A DNA stretch of 64,000 bases from JBAXQQ01 sp037131695. GTDB lineage: Bacteria > Armatimonadota > Hebobacteria > CAIYQO01. This document shows positions 18,235 to 26,856 of the stretch, in pieces (the first letter of the stretch is position 1; each line of letters begins with the position of its first letter). A program made the translations under genes and the position numbers. The notes beneath the pieces are model-generated. The model made no database searches. It was not told where the DNA came from and saw nothing but the letters and a program-made list of their open reading frames with translations. The stretch spans positions 62,001 to 126,000 of the forward strand of contig CAZWZF010000008.1 of the NCBI GenBank assembly GCA_964638715.1, in the 5' to 3' direction.

Positions 18235-18250
18235 TACATCTTTGGTATCA

Positions 18251-18279
18251 ATTTTATAACTGTATTTGTATGGTGTCAA
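18251..18279 (-). promoter_or_regulatory. Sigma70-type promoter of the pseudopilin gene
   Basis: On the minus strand TTGACA (18279-18274) is followed, after exactly 17 bases, by TAAAAT (18256-18251). This is the best promoter match I find in the window. The transcript would start about 50 to 55 bases before the ATG, just ahead of the palindrome at 18219-18234. Confidence 0.6.
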
Positions 18280-18311
18280 TAGGAAATTGGAGAATTAGAA
18301 AAATAATTACA

Positions 18312-18347
18312 TTAATTTTCACTCCAATTCGATTTCCATTTCATCAT
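18312..18347 (-). pseudogene. Remnant of a URO-D gene start
   Basis: ATG at 18347 opens a frame reading MMKWKSNWSEN and then stops at TAA. It equals the start of the URO-D protein at 16546 (MMKWKPNWSETK) except one residue and the end. AAGGGAAG, formed by the last codons of the glycosidase gene, is a good ribosome-binding site before it. I interpret it as the stump left when the pseudopilin cassette separated the glycosidase from the URO-D gene. Confidence 0.7.
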
Positions 18348-18349
18348 AA
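18317..18349. repeat. 33-bp direct repeat, copy after the glycosidase gene
   Basis: This is the partner of 16516-16548, with one mismatch over 33 bases. It extends from the stop region of the 18350 gene through the first codons of the URO-D remnant. Confidence 0.85.
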
Positions 18350-20314
18350 CTACTTCCCTTCCAATTCATAAGCCGCGCCACCTGCCAGGTCAAAAACTGG
18401 TCCAAGTATTGAGTCATGACGGATATCCATTACAGTTCCTGTCAGAATATTTCGTAGCTGACTCACCTGCTCCAACCTACCAAGCGATAATGGCAGTGAG
18501 CCACGGTAGGATGGGATAGTCACGATGGTGTTAACTACCCGCGACACGCCGTCGGTGATGCCTACGGCGTCACGCACCCCCTGCTCGCGGACGAGTTTCA
18601 CCACCAGTTGGTTCATTGGGTCGGCGGCGTATTTCAGCATGGTATCGCGGTCTGTGGCCCCGGCCACCGGGTTCCAGTGGACAAATCCGCTGGCGAGATC
18701 AAACGGTGTAAAACTTGACCAGTTGAGACGTTTGCCATACCGCGAAAAACGTTCCATCTGCCGCCAGTTGTTGAGTTCACCTGCCGGTTTAGGCGGACAA
18801 GTATGTCCACACATCATGTAGCCACTGGCCGGATAATCAGCATGCACCCCTTCGTGGAACATATGTACCTGTCCTGGTTTAATACGCTGAGCCAAATCCC
18901 ACATATCCTGGTAAAGTTCCTGAAAAGCCGGTCCCAGTTCACTGGGGAAGTGGTCAGCCGTGAACCACGGAGCAAAGTCACATGGATAAGTAAATACCCC
19001 ACAGTCAAGGAAGAAACCGTCTACATCAAACTCCTCAAGATAACGCCGGGTCCAATCGAGCATATAGTTGCGAAAGCCGGGATGCAAAGGGTTACAAGCT
19101 GCTATGAACTCATGGGAATTGAACCCCCAACTGATATATGGTCTTCCGTCAACACCACGTACCTGCCACTCGGGACGCAGATCGCCGCCGGGACGTAATC
19201 CGGTGGTACTGAGCCATACCACCGCCCGACCATCGGCGTCATGGATACGGCGAACCATGTCGCGAAAATCGCGATGGGTACCCTGATCAGGATTCGGACC
19301 TGCACTGTAAGGAGCGGTGTCCGAATCGCTACGTCGAATAGTATGGGTGTAGAGCCAGAAACCATTGGCACCACCGGCTTTGATTGTTGCCTCGCAGGTT
19401 TCACCCAGTTCCTTAAACTTGAACGGACCAGGGCGAAAGACCTGCTTACCCGAGTAGACGGTGTGGTAATCCATCATCGCCCAGGTGGTACGGTAAAGCC
19501 AGGTGGGCGGCTCCTCGTATTCATCGAACATATCCGTCCAGAACTTCTCCATACTCTCGCGGCCGCGACCCCAGGCAATTGAGAACTCCGGCACAGGAAA
19601 CTCGCCATCCGGTTCCATAAGTTTGTGGTACTGAACATGGAACCGTGTACCGGTTTCAGTGAAATCGCTGATGTGTGCGAGTTTGGCGCGTCGTGAGTAG
19701 AGGCAAAGCCAGGCATCAGAATCATCACGATAATAAAGCGTGCCGGGAATAGCCTGCTGCCCGGGATAAGTGCGCCGCATTAAGTGCTCAAGATGCGGCA
19801 CAACCTGTGCCACCGGACCTTCCTCAAAACTCAGGTGCTCGCGCGGACCGGCCGCACCCAGGTGCGCCACCCGCATTGTGGTGTCTGGTTTTATCAGAGA
19901 AAAATTCCAACCAATAAAGCCGATGGTGTCAATCCACAACGGCATCTCTATTTCGTAAGGATTCGGCCCGGGAACCGGAGTCCGTTCTTCCAGCCTAACG
20001 CGTTTGATTCGATATTGGATATGTAACGAACTCTCACCCGGTACCATAATTCGACCAACCTGCAACGCCCACCCCTGAGAATGTCCGCCGAAATGCTGGG
20101 TGCGGGCAATCGTTTCCAACAACCCGCGTCCATCTTGGTGGAACTCCAGTTTCAGGGGATACGATTGCCGGTTTACCTGCAATTCCCAATCAGGTGCCTG
20201 GTCAATGATATCAAGATTCAGGCGACGGTCGTGCAACCGCACCAAATCACCGCTTTGCGCGTCAATATCAGCCATCAATTCTGGCCGATTACAGAGTTGA
20301 ATTAGTTCATTCAT
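18350..20314 (-). CDS. Clan GH-D/GH31-like TIM-barrel glycosidase-like protein
   Basis: The protein has 654 aa. An N-terminal beta-sandwich (about 1-270) precedes a TIM barrel with strands such as GGANGFWLYTH, GRAVVWLSTTGLRPGG and EEFDVDGFFLDCG. The Asp of FFLDCG (about residue 437) sits where GH36-like enzymes have their nucleophile, and MFHEGVHAD may hold a second acid. The family and substrate are not certain. The start has AAAGG about 10 bases upstream. No signal peptide is seen. The C-terminus (GPVFDLAGGAAYELEGK) is almost repeated in the chimeric remnant at 40415-40651, so a lost paralog once stood before the 37911 heparinase. It is the last full gene of the 24542-18312 unit. Confidence 0.65.
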   Translation of the reverse strand: MNELIQLCNRPELMADIDAQSGDLVRLHDRRLNLDIIDQAPDWELQVNRQSYPLKLEFHQDGRGLLETIARTQHFGGHSQGWALQVGRIMVPGESSLHIQYRIKRVRLEERTPVPGPNPYEIEMPLWIDTIGFIGWNFSLIKPDTTMRVAHLGAAGPREHLSFEEGPVAQVVPHLEHLMRRTYPGQQAIPGTLYYRDDSDAWLCLYSRRAKLAHISDFTETGTRFHVQYHKLMEPDGEFPVPEFSIAWGRGRESMEKFWTDMFDEYEEPPTWLYRTTWAMMDYHTVYSGKQVFRPGPFKFKELGETCEATIKAGGANGFWLYTHTIRRSDSDTAPYSAGPNPDQGTHRDFRDMVRRIHDADGRAVVWLSTTGLRPGGDLRPEWQVRGVDGRPYISWGFNSHEFIAACNPLHPGFRNYMLDWTRRYLEEFDVDGFFLDCGVFTYPCDFAPWFTADHFPSELGPAFQELYQDMWDLAQRIKPGQVHMFHEGVHADYPASGYMMCGHTCPPKPAGELNNWRQMERFSRYGKRLNWSSFTPFDLASGFVHWNPVAGATDRDTMLKYAADPMNQLVVKLVREQGVRDAVGITDGVSRVVNTIVTIPSYRGSLPLSLGRLEQVSQLRNILTGTVMDIRHDSILGPVFDLAGGAAYELEGK

Positions 20315-20342
20315 AATATAATACCTTTAAGTTGAAGTTTAT

Positions 20343-21731
20343 TCATAACGCCTTCACCTCACCCGGGTAGCACTGGGTTACCCAGGTGCGACGGTTCTGG
20401 TCTTCGCGCACCAGACTGTCAATGGTATCTGGATCCCAACCATCAGTAAGCATGGCCCAGAGCCGATCACGCGTCGGTCGGTGGATCGGGTCGTCCGCCA
20501 GGTTGTGAAGTTCGCGTGGGTCAGTTGCAAGATCGAACAGTTCCATCCCTTGTTGGTGGTAATAATTGAGCTTCCAATTCTGGAACCTGACCATGCGCTC
20601 CGGCCCTTTGGTGTCCGGACCGTCGTATTCACAGAACACTGGCACATCCGGCAGAGCAGTATCGCCGATCAGGACGGGGGCCAGGCTGCGCCCGTCGAGT
20701 GGCACGTTCCAGTAGCCCGCGCCACCCAAGTCGCGCAAGGTGGGATAGATATCGAGCAGCGAGACAGGGGTATCCACGGTGACGCCTTGGTGGACTCCGC
20801 ACGCCGGGCCGTTGACGATCAGCGGTACAGGAGCCGACTCCTCGTAGAAGATCTGCTTGCCCCAGACCCCGCGTTCACCCCACATTTCACCATGGTCAGA
20901 AGTATAGAAAATTATCGTATTATCGGCCTGCCTGCTTTGTTCCAAAGCTGCCAAAATCTCTCCCATCCATAAGTCGATCTGGGTAATCATCGCCAGATAG
21001 GCACGCCTGGCGTCACATGTCTGCTCCTGCGTTAAACGATCAAATCCCCAACAACGACGCCAGTGCTGATTTCGCTCATTTAGATATTCTGGTCCCAGTG
21101 GTTCCGGAATGATGGCATCTGAATAACTGTCAAAAAGGACGCGGGTACAGCATTGCGGATAGTGCGGTCCAGATAACCCCACAGTATAGCACCACGGTTT
21201 GTCGTGCTTGCCTGAACGCAAAAACGCAACGGCGTCGTGCACCCGGTCGGTCTCTTCCTTCCAGCGTTTTTCAAATACCGGGTCACCCTCAAAATGAAGG
21301 TCGGCCCAGTACTTCTTCCCGGTTGTCGGATCAGGTTTCTCCTCGCCCCAGCGGAAACCGCCAATCTGGCAGCGGGGTTCGTTAATGTGTTCATGGAACC
21401 CGTGATAAAAATCCTCGCCGACGAAATGCATTTTACCATTCATAACCGTGTTGTAGCCGAACTGACGCAGCATGTGCGCCCAAGTCGGCAGATCGCTGCG
21501 AAAAGTCGAACCATTGTCATAGCACGGTATCTTGTAAGTCTGTAAGCCGGTCATCAGCGAAGCGCGCGACGGCACGCAGTGCGGGTGCGCACAGTAGGCG
21601 TTCGCGAACCGAACACCCGTAGCCGCCAGCCGGTCCATGTTGGGGGTGCGCACGAACGACGCCCCGGCGCAGCCCATCAGGCTGGCGGTATGCTGGTCGC
21701 TCATCAGGATCAGGATGTTCGGGTTATTCAT
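20343..21731 (-). CDS. Sulfatase
   Basis: This 462-aa sulfatase has the formylglycine motif C52-V-P-S-R56, a first metal site ILMSDQH and a second TSDHGEMWGERG. ELFDLATDPRELHNLADD near the C-terminus is typical of the superfamily. The position-specific substrate is not predictable. The ATG at 21731 overlaps the upstream sulfatase stop as ATGA and places MNNPNILILMSDQH at the N-terminus; an extension to 21764 would only add out-of-family residues. No signal peptide is visible, so it is probably cytosolic. Confidence 0.92.
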   Translation of the reverse strand: MNNPNILILMSDQHTASLMGCAGASFVRTPNMDRLAATGVRFANAYCAHPHCVPSRASLMTGLQTYKIPCYDNGSTFRSDLPTWAHMLRQFGYNTVMNGKMHFVGEDFYHGFHEHINEPRCQIGGFRWGEEKPDPTTGKKYWADLHFEGDPVFEKRWKEETDRVHDAVAFLRSGKHDKPWCYTVGLSGPHYPQCCTRVLFDSYSDAIIPEPLGPEYLNERNQHWRRCWGFDRLTQEQTCDARRAYLAMITQIDLWMGEILAALEQSRQADNTIIFYTSDHGEMWGERGVWGKQIFYEESAPVPLIVNGPACGVHQGVTVDTPVSLLDIYPTLRDLGGAGYWNVPLDGRSLAPVLIGDTALPDVPVFCEYDGPDTKGPERMVRFQNWKLNYYHQQGMELFDLATDPRELHNLADDPIHRPTRDRLWAMLTDGWDPDTIDSLVREDQNRRTWVTQCYPGEVKAL

Positions 21732-23092
21732 TGTTCGTAACCTTTCCAGAATGTTTGTCCCCAACTACTCTGTAGGTCGTCCCATTCGTCACGGAGATGG
21801 AACAACTCACGGCGCAAATTCTCAACGAGTGCCATATCATCCGCCAGATTCCGCGTCTCCAGTGGATCTGCTACCATATCAAATACCTGTGTCATCTGAT
21901 GACTGCCGTTGACAACATACTCAATAAGCTTGTGTTGCCGAGTGCGTACACCACGATGTTTATCGTTATAGGCAAGATAGAGTGCATCACGCGAGTCACC
22001 CAGCAAGTTCTTCCCCTCCACCGAGGCCGGCACAGGTGTATCGGTAAGACTGCAAAGCGTCGGAAAGATGTCGAGAAGATATACAAGGGCATCACTTGTC
22101 TGACCGGCAGAAATACCGGGACCACACAACACCAGTGGTACACGAATGCTGTGGTCGTAGAGGCTTTGTTTGCCCATCAACCCATGTTGCCCTAGCGCAA
22201 GACCATTATCACCGCACAATACAAAGATGTTCCTATCAAGTTCACCGCGCTCACTGACGGCGGCGATGACACGACCAATTCGGTCATCGAGATGACTAAT
22301 CATTGCATAGTAATCGGCCAGATGCCGGAGTATCTCAGTCTCGTTACGCGGAACAGATGCCAAAATTTCATCCCTGACTTTCAATTCGCCGTTATCAAAT
22401 GGATGTTGTGGCAGGAAGTTCTCCGGTAACTCAATCTCCGCCGGGTCATACATTTCCAAAAACTCCTCTGGCATCGTCCGCGGATCATGCGGCGCAAGAA
22501 ACGACAAATAAAGAAAATATGGTTGCCCGGCAGGATGCTCTTTCAGAAACCGGATACCAGTCTCGCTGATGATGTCAGTTGAATGCCGCCCGGCATGGAT
22601 GTGATCGCAGTGGCGTTCTCTGGTCAGGTTAGAGCTAAAGGGATTTTCGACATATAGACAGCGTGTATCATACTTGCCAGTTGGATCAAAATCGAATACC
22701 GGTACATTCCAATGGTCAGCCATACCGCCGAAGAAAATCTCACCACCCGCCGTGAATGACCGATGGAACGACTCGGTTCCATTATGCCATTTGCCAACGC
22801 CAAAAGTGTGGTATCCTGCGCCACGCAACGTTTCTCCTAAGGTCGCATGTTCTGGTGGAATCGTCTCCCCGGCGCCATTAATGTGAAATAATGTCCGACC
22901 GGTATTCAGCATCGCCCGGCTAGGCATGCATACCGCAGCCACTGTTCCTCCGGGAATACAAGCGTGCGTAAAAGCCGTCCCATTTTGCACCAGCCAGTCC
23001 ATGTTCGGCGTGTTAATCTGCCTGTTTCCAAGCGCCGCAATGGTATCAAAACGCTGGTCATCAGTGAAAAGAAAAACTATATTTGGTTTCAA
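21728..23092 (-). CDS. Sulfatase with a TTG start codon
   Basis: This 454-aa sulfatase carries C55-M-P-S-R59, FTDDQRFDT as first metal site and CGDNGLALGQHG as second. The loop before the active Cys is longer than in its neighbours (CIPGGTVAAVCMPSR). The start is TTG at 23092, 8 bases after AAAGGA. An overlapping ATG-ATT-TGA sits between the ribosome-binding site and the TTG and is out of frame. No signal peptide is seen. It lies between two other sulfatases, so this unit probably removes several different sulfates from one glycan. Confidence 0.9.
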   Translation of the reverse strand: MKPNIVFLFTDDQRFDTIAALGNRQINTPNMDWLVQNGTAFTHACIPGGTVAAVCMPSRAMLNTGRTLFHINGAGETIPPEHATLGETLRGAGYHTFGVGKWHNGTESFHRSFTAGGEIFFGGMADHWNVPVFDFDPTGKYDTRCLYVENPFSSNLTRERHCDHIHAGRHSTDIISETGIRFLKEHPAGQPYFLYLSFLAPHDPRTMPEEFLEMYDPAEIELPENFLPQHPFDNGELKVRDEILASVPRNETEILRHLADYYAMISHLDDRIGRVIAAVSERGELDRNIFVLCGDNGLALGQHGLMGKQSLYDHSIRVPLVLCGPGISAGQTSDALVYLLDIFPTLCSLTDTPVPASVEGKNLLGDSRDALYLAYNDKHRGVRTRQHKLIEYVVNGSHQMTQVFDMVADPLETRNLADDMALVENLRRELFHLRDEWDDLQSSWGQTFWKGYEQ

Positions 23093-23144
23093 ATCATTAC
23101 TTCCTTTCTATCAGGATTAATCTGTGGTATTTTTAAAAGACTCA

Positions 23145-24542
23145 TCATGTTTCCCCAAAGTTCCTCGGAAACCCCATGTCCGCGTGTGACGGGGGGAGAT
23201 AATGGACGGTGTCGGGCGAATTGACGCCATGCTCAATGATAACATCAAAAAACGGTTCGCGTGTGGCGGCTAACAGCATGAGCAACCGCTGGCGCATCCG
23301 CAGGCATTGGTCTGGCATAGTCGTGGCAAGGTTGTACTGTTCGTATGGATCAGCGACAAGGTCGAATAACTCCTCGTGCCGAGTCTCATAGAAGGCATAC
23401 TTCCAACGGCCATCGGTGAAACCGCGCCAATTAAGATACGCCGGTGTCCACATTGGCGATTCTGTCATCTCCAACAATACTTCTGTCGGACCGGCATCAG
23501 TTCCGCCGCACAAAAACTGCGACCAATCGTGCCCCTGCATCCAGACCGGTACTGTTGTACCGGTCAAACCAATCAAGGTAGGTGCGAAATCCACAAGTGA
23601 AAATAATCCTGACACGACGCCGTGCGCCGGGATATGTCCCGGCCAATAAAAGATTGCCGGAATACGCGTCGCCTCCTCATATGGATACTCTTTCCGACAG
23701 AACAGTCCATGACTACCCATCAATTCTCCATGGTCGGAAATATAGCTCACACATGTCTGTTCACCGCAAAATGCCGGCAACTCTTCTAACGTCGCAAGCA
23801 AGCGACCGATGTTCCAGTCAAGATTCTCAATCATCGCGTAGTAATTAACAATGTGCTGACGCCTTTCGGATGTATCATCACAATTAGGCCGCAAAATCAA
23901 TGTATCCGGATCAAGACACCGAAACTGTTCTGAAACTTCCAGCGGAAAATGCGGGGGTTCGATGCTAAGTACAAGGTATAGCGGTTTGGATTGGTCGTAA
24001 TTCCGCAGATAATCAATGGCCCGGTCGGTCAGAACATCAGTGTGATAGCCATCCACCGGTTCCGGTTCCAAGTCATGATTGTTGTAGAAATAAGTCTTGT
24101 AATTCGCATGGATTACCTCAAATGCCTGCCACTCTTGGAATCCACCCCGACGATCCTCGGGTGTCCTGTTCGGTTTGCCCGGGAAGCGTTCAGGCTCCTG
24201 TTGTACAGTGGACGGAACTTGATCATTTATTATTCCGCAATGCCACTTGCCGAAGTATGCCGTGCGGTAGCCGGCGGAGTCAAGCAACGTAGCCGTACTT
24301 GGCGCGCCTACCTTCCACACATCGAAGAACCCCGGCACCGGCCCGGCATGAGCGTGCCGACCGGAGAAGATCGTTCCCCGCGACGGCGTGCATACCGGAC
24401 AATTCGCATACGCATGCCCGAACCGGACACCGCCAGTCGCCAAACGGTCAAGATTCGGTGTCCGCACATTCGGGTCTTCAGCACATGACATCGCAAATCC
24501 GCAATGTTCATCAGACAATATTTGAATAAGATGAGGTTTCAT
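23145..24542 (-). CDS. Sulfatase
   Basis: The protein has 465 aa with C51-T-P-S-R55, ILSDEHCGF and ISDHGELMGSHG. ELFDLVADPYEQYNLA marks the C-terminal part. It is the first gene of a three-sulfatase run. The ATG at 24542 follows GAAGGTAACATTTGT. It has no signal peptide. Its C-terminus (NSPDTVHYLPPSHADMGF) resembles the tail of the chimeric ORF at 62929-63201, which identifies that tail as sulfatase-derived. The intergenic stretch 24543-24755 holds a 12-bp palindrome, AAGTAATTACTT (24561-24572), but no gene. Confidence 0.92.
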   Translation of the reverse strand: MKPHLIQILSDEHCGFAMSCAEDPNVRTPNLDRLATGGVRFGHAYANCPVCTPSRGTIFSGRHAHAGPVPGFFDVWKVGAPSTATLLDSAGYRTAYFGKWHCGIINDQVPSTVQQEPERFPGKPNRTPEDRRGGFQEWQAFEVIHANYKTYFYNNHDLEPEPVDGYHTDVLTDRAIDYLRNYDQSKPLYLVLSIEPPHFPLEVSEQFRCLDPDTLILRPNCDDTSERRQHIVNYYAMIENLDWNIGRLLATLEELPAFCGEQTCVSYISDHGELMGSHGLFCRKEYPYEEATRIPAIFYWPGHIPAHGVVSGLFSLVDFAPTLIGLTGTTVPVWMQGHDWSQFLCGGTDAGPTEVLLEMTESPMWTPAYLNWRGFTDGRWKYAFYETRHEELFDLVADPYEQYNLATTMPDQCLRMRQRLLMLLAATREPFFDVIIEHGVNSPDTVHYLPPSHADMGFPRNFGET

Positions 24543-24755
24543 ACAAATGTTACCTTCAATAAGTAATTACTTTAGAATAAATGATACACTACATCATCTT
24601 TTTTTTAAAATTTCTATGTAGCAAGAATAATATGATACCCAGCAGTTAGTCGCTGATAGTATAGGATAACAACAGGATATACCACCCCATTAAATAGATT
24701 ATTTGATTATCAGTCATCAATGTTGCCTCATTATATATCTCAACCAGCATTTCCC

Positions 24756-26735
24756 TCAAACCCGTACTAACAACCCGGCTGTCGGTACATTTCGTACATA
24801 TGTGGCATCAACAGCAGCAACGTCTGAATCATTACGCATATACAATAAGACACCATCATTCTCCAACTCGCTACTGTTGCCAAGCATGGTTTCCAATCCG
24901 GGTATCCAATTCACAGTTTCACGAGTGCCGTCTGCCCATGTCAGGACCAGATGCGCAGGTTTTCCTTTCATTAAATCACCAGGGATGAATTCTGTTACCA
25001 CCTCTGGTGTAATGGTTCCACGGTACGGCACTAAAAGTGTCACCAACGTTTCCATATATCCATGCCATGGATGGCAGGTAAGTGAAACCTGAGGCGCGGG
25101 AATTCCGGCAAAGTGGGAATAATCCCGCACCCAACCGCGGTGAGGATTAGTTGTCCCTTCATAAGTTTCGATGATTGCATTGGCTGGCGCGGCAGCAACA
25201 ACAAGTAACAGATTAGCGTCAGAATGCCGGGTATTAACCTGCCTTCTGTCAGCATCAACCGTGACAAATCCAGGTGAAAACTGCCAGTTCAATTCCAAAG
25301 TGGGAGACTCATATTCCTGACCACGACCGTCCTCGTTCCATCTGTTTACCTCATCGATTACCAGACACCATCGATTATGAACCCAAAAAATATGCCTTGC
25401 ATGTGTGGCAGCCAGTCCTTTACCCAGCCCATTAAAAAACCACCATCCGTATTCTCCGGGCCAATACCCTGCCGAATATCGTGAAGACACACAATCAAAA
25501 CCTGGCGAGTGATAACACCTAAAATCATCAGGGTTTGTGGTAAATTGGTTCCAGCCATTTAAATTTATTGTATTATGGGCACGGGTTGACTTGGCATATG
25601 GTCCTAAAGGATCACTCATCTCGTAGGCTATCCGACCCGGGTCCATAAGCAATGTGCGACCGAAAGCATGCAACTGAATGGAATTCCTGCTGAGATGACA
25701 ATGGGCACCACCCCAATGGGTAGCGTCAAATGTAAGATAAGTCGCGTCTGAATCCCAACCATCGCGCATGTATGCTTGTCCCGCAGCCTGAAACACCTGA
25801 GATTCTGCCGGTATAACATCCTGCAAACCATGTGTCTGACGAAAATCAGTACGGCGTTTAGCCGCGACATTTTCATGAGTTCCTTCCCAGGCACCTTCAA
25901 TGTCGTGCATACCACAATACGTACCATTTGGACGAGTCGCCGCCACGCTATAGTCATGCATATCAGCAACCATATCCACTGTGAAATTAAATCCGATATC
26001 AGGCCATGTCCGTTGTAACTTTAAGCAATCACTGAATAATTGTGTCATCCATCCATGGTATCCAGCGGTACATTCTATGTGAACTCCGCCGGGCAAAACC
26101 TGACGCCGGGCAGCGTCATTCATGACTATCACCCCTTGTCGCAGCCAGTTTTTCGCTTCTGACACAAAAGGCAGACGCAAACCGCACTGAATTAAAGCCA
26201 TAGCCTGCACCATGCGGAAGTTACCCTTAGGCGATAAATTGCCGCTGATATAGCGGAGTTCGCTATCGATATCTTCAATAACTTTAACAAGGAATACGTC
26301 ATCCCAGGTTGGACTGGAACAAAACGCGGCCAGTGCCTGAGCAAAGAAAACCACCCTTATTCCCAGATTTAATCCGTTGTCATAATCAGGCATCTTCCAG
26401 TCCTGACAGGCCGGGTGAATACGCATCCAGTCAGCAATATAGTCGCGGGCCGCCTCCGCGTAACGTTCATCATGAAGAGTATTATACCCCGCCATTAATG
26501 AAGGCAAATAAAGAAAGCGTTTTGGACGTTCCTTCCAAACATGATTAGCAATGTGACTGCCAGTCCAATCGATGTCAGTACGTCCAATAAAAACATACTG
26601 CCCATCGTTGTAATGGATTTCACCGGCTACGGCATGCTCAGCCTCCAGAAGCAACTTATCGTCAAAAACCATCTGTTGATTTCCTATAGTGGAATCATAT
26701 TGCATTGCATGTTTTAACAATTCTTCAATTATCAT
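24756..26735 (-). CDS. Heparinase II/III family protein (polysaccharide lyase-like)
   Basis: The protein has 659 aa. An N-terminal alpha-toroid (about 60-330) holds GGVHIECTAGYHGWM, where Tyr and His are the usual catalytic pair of this fold. The C-terminal Heparinase II/III beta domain begins near residue 350 (GGAHCHLSRNSIQLHAFG, then LLMDPGR). Such enzymes cleave uronic-acid glycans by beta-elimination; heparin-like, chondroitin-like or alginate-like targets are all possible. I chose the ATG at 26735 (AGGA 8 bases upstream) instead of 26807, which adds residues without family resemblance. No signal peptide is visible. Confidence 0.8.
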   Translation of the reverse strand: MIIEELLKHAMQYDSTIGNQQMVFDDKLLLEAEHAVAGEIHYNDGQYVFIGRTDIDWTGSHIANHVWKERPKRFLYLPSLMAGYNTLHDERYAEAARDYIADWMRIHPACQDWKMPDYDNGLNLGIRVVFFAQALAAFCSSPTWDDVFLVKVIEDIDSELRYISGNLSPKGNFRMVQAMALIQCGLRLPFVSEAKNWLRQGVIVMNDAARRQVLPGGVHIECTAGYHGWMTQLFSDCLKLQRTWPDIGFNFTVDMVADMHDYSVAATRPNGTYCGMHDIEGAWEGTHENVAAKRRTDFRQTHGLQDVIPAESQVFQAAGQAYMRDGWDSDATYLTFDATHWGGAHCHLSRNSIQLHAFGRTLLMDPGRIAYEMSDPLGPYAKSTRAHNTINLNGWNQFTTNPDDFRCYHSPGFDCVSSRYSAGYWPGEYGWWFFNGLGKGLAATHARHIFWVHNRWCLVIDEVNRWNEDGRGQEYESPTLELNWQFSPGFVTVDADRRQVNTRHSDANLLLVVAAAPANAIIETYEGTTNPHRGWVRDYSHFAGIPAPQVSLTCHPWHGYMETLVTLLVPYRGTITPEVVTEFIPGDLMKGKPAHLVLTWADGTRETVNWIPGLETMLGNSSELENDGVLLYMRNDSDVAAVDATYVRNVPTAGLLVRV

Positions 26736-26769
26736 TAGCTTATTCCTGCTCCTATGACATCTGATAAAC

Positions 26770-26794
26770 ATCTCCGGTGTATGAATCCGGAGAT
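26770..26794. promoter_or_regulatory. GC-rich hairpin before the heparinase gene
   Basis: ATCTCCGG and CCGGAGAT form a perfect 8-bp stem with a 9-base loop. The stem lies 35 to 59 bases before the ATG at 26735 and after the end of the sulfatase at 26857. No T-run follows on the minus strand, so it is not a standard terminator. It may be a leader structure or a processing signal. Confidence 0.4.
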
Positions 26795-26856
26795 TTACAA
26801 AGACCACGACATACCTGCTTACTGGAAATTATAAAAAATAAAAATGATATTACTTT

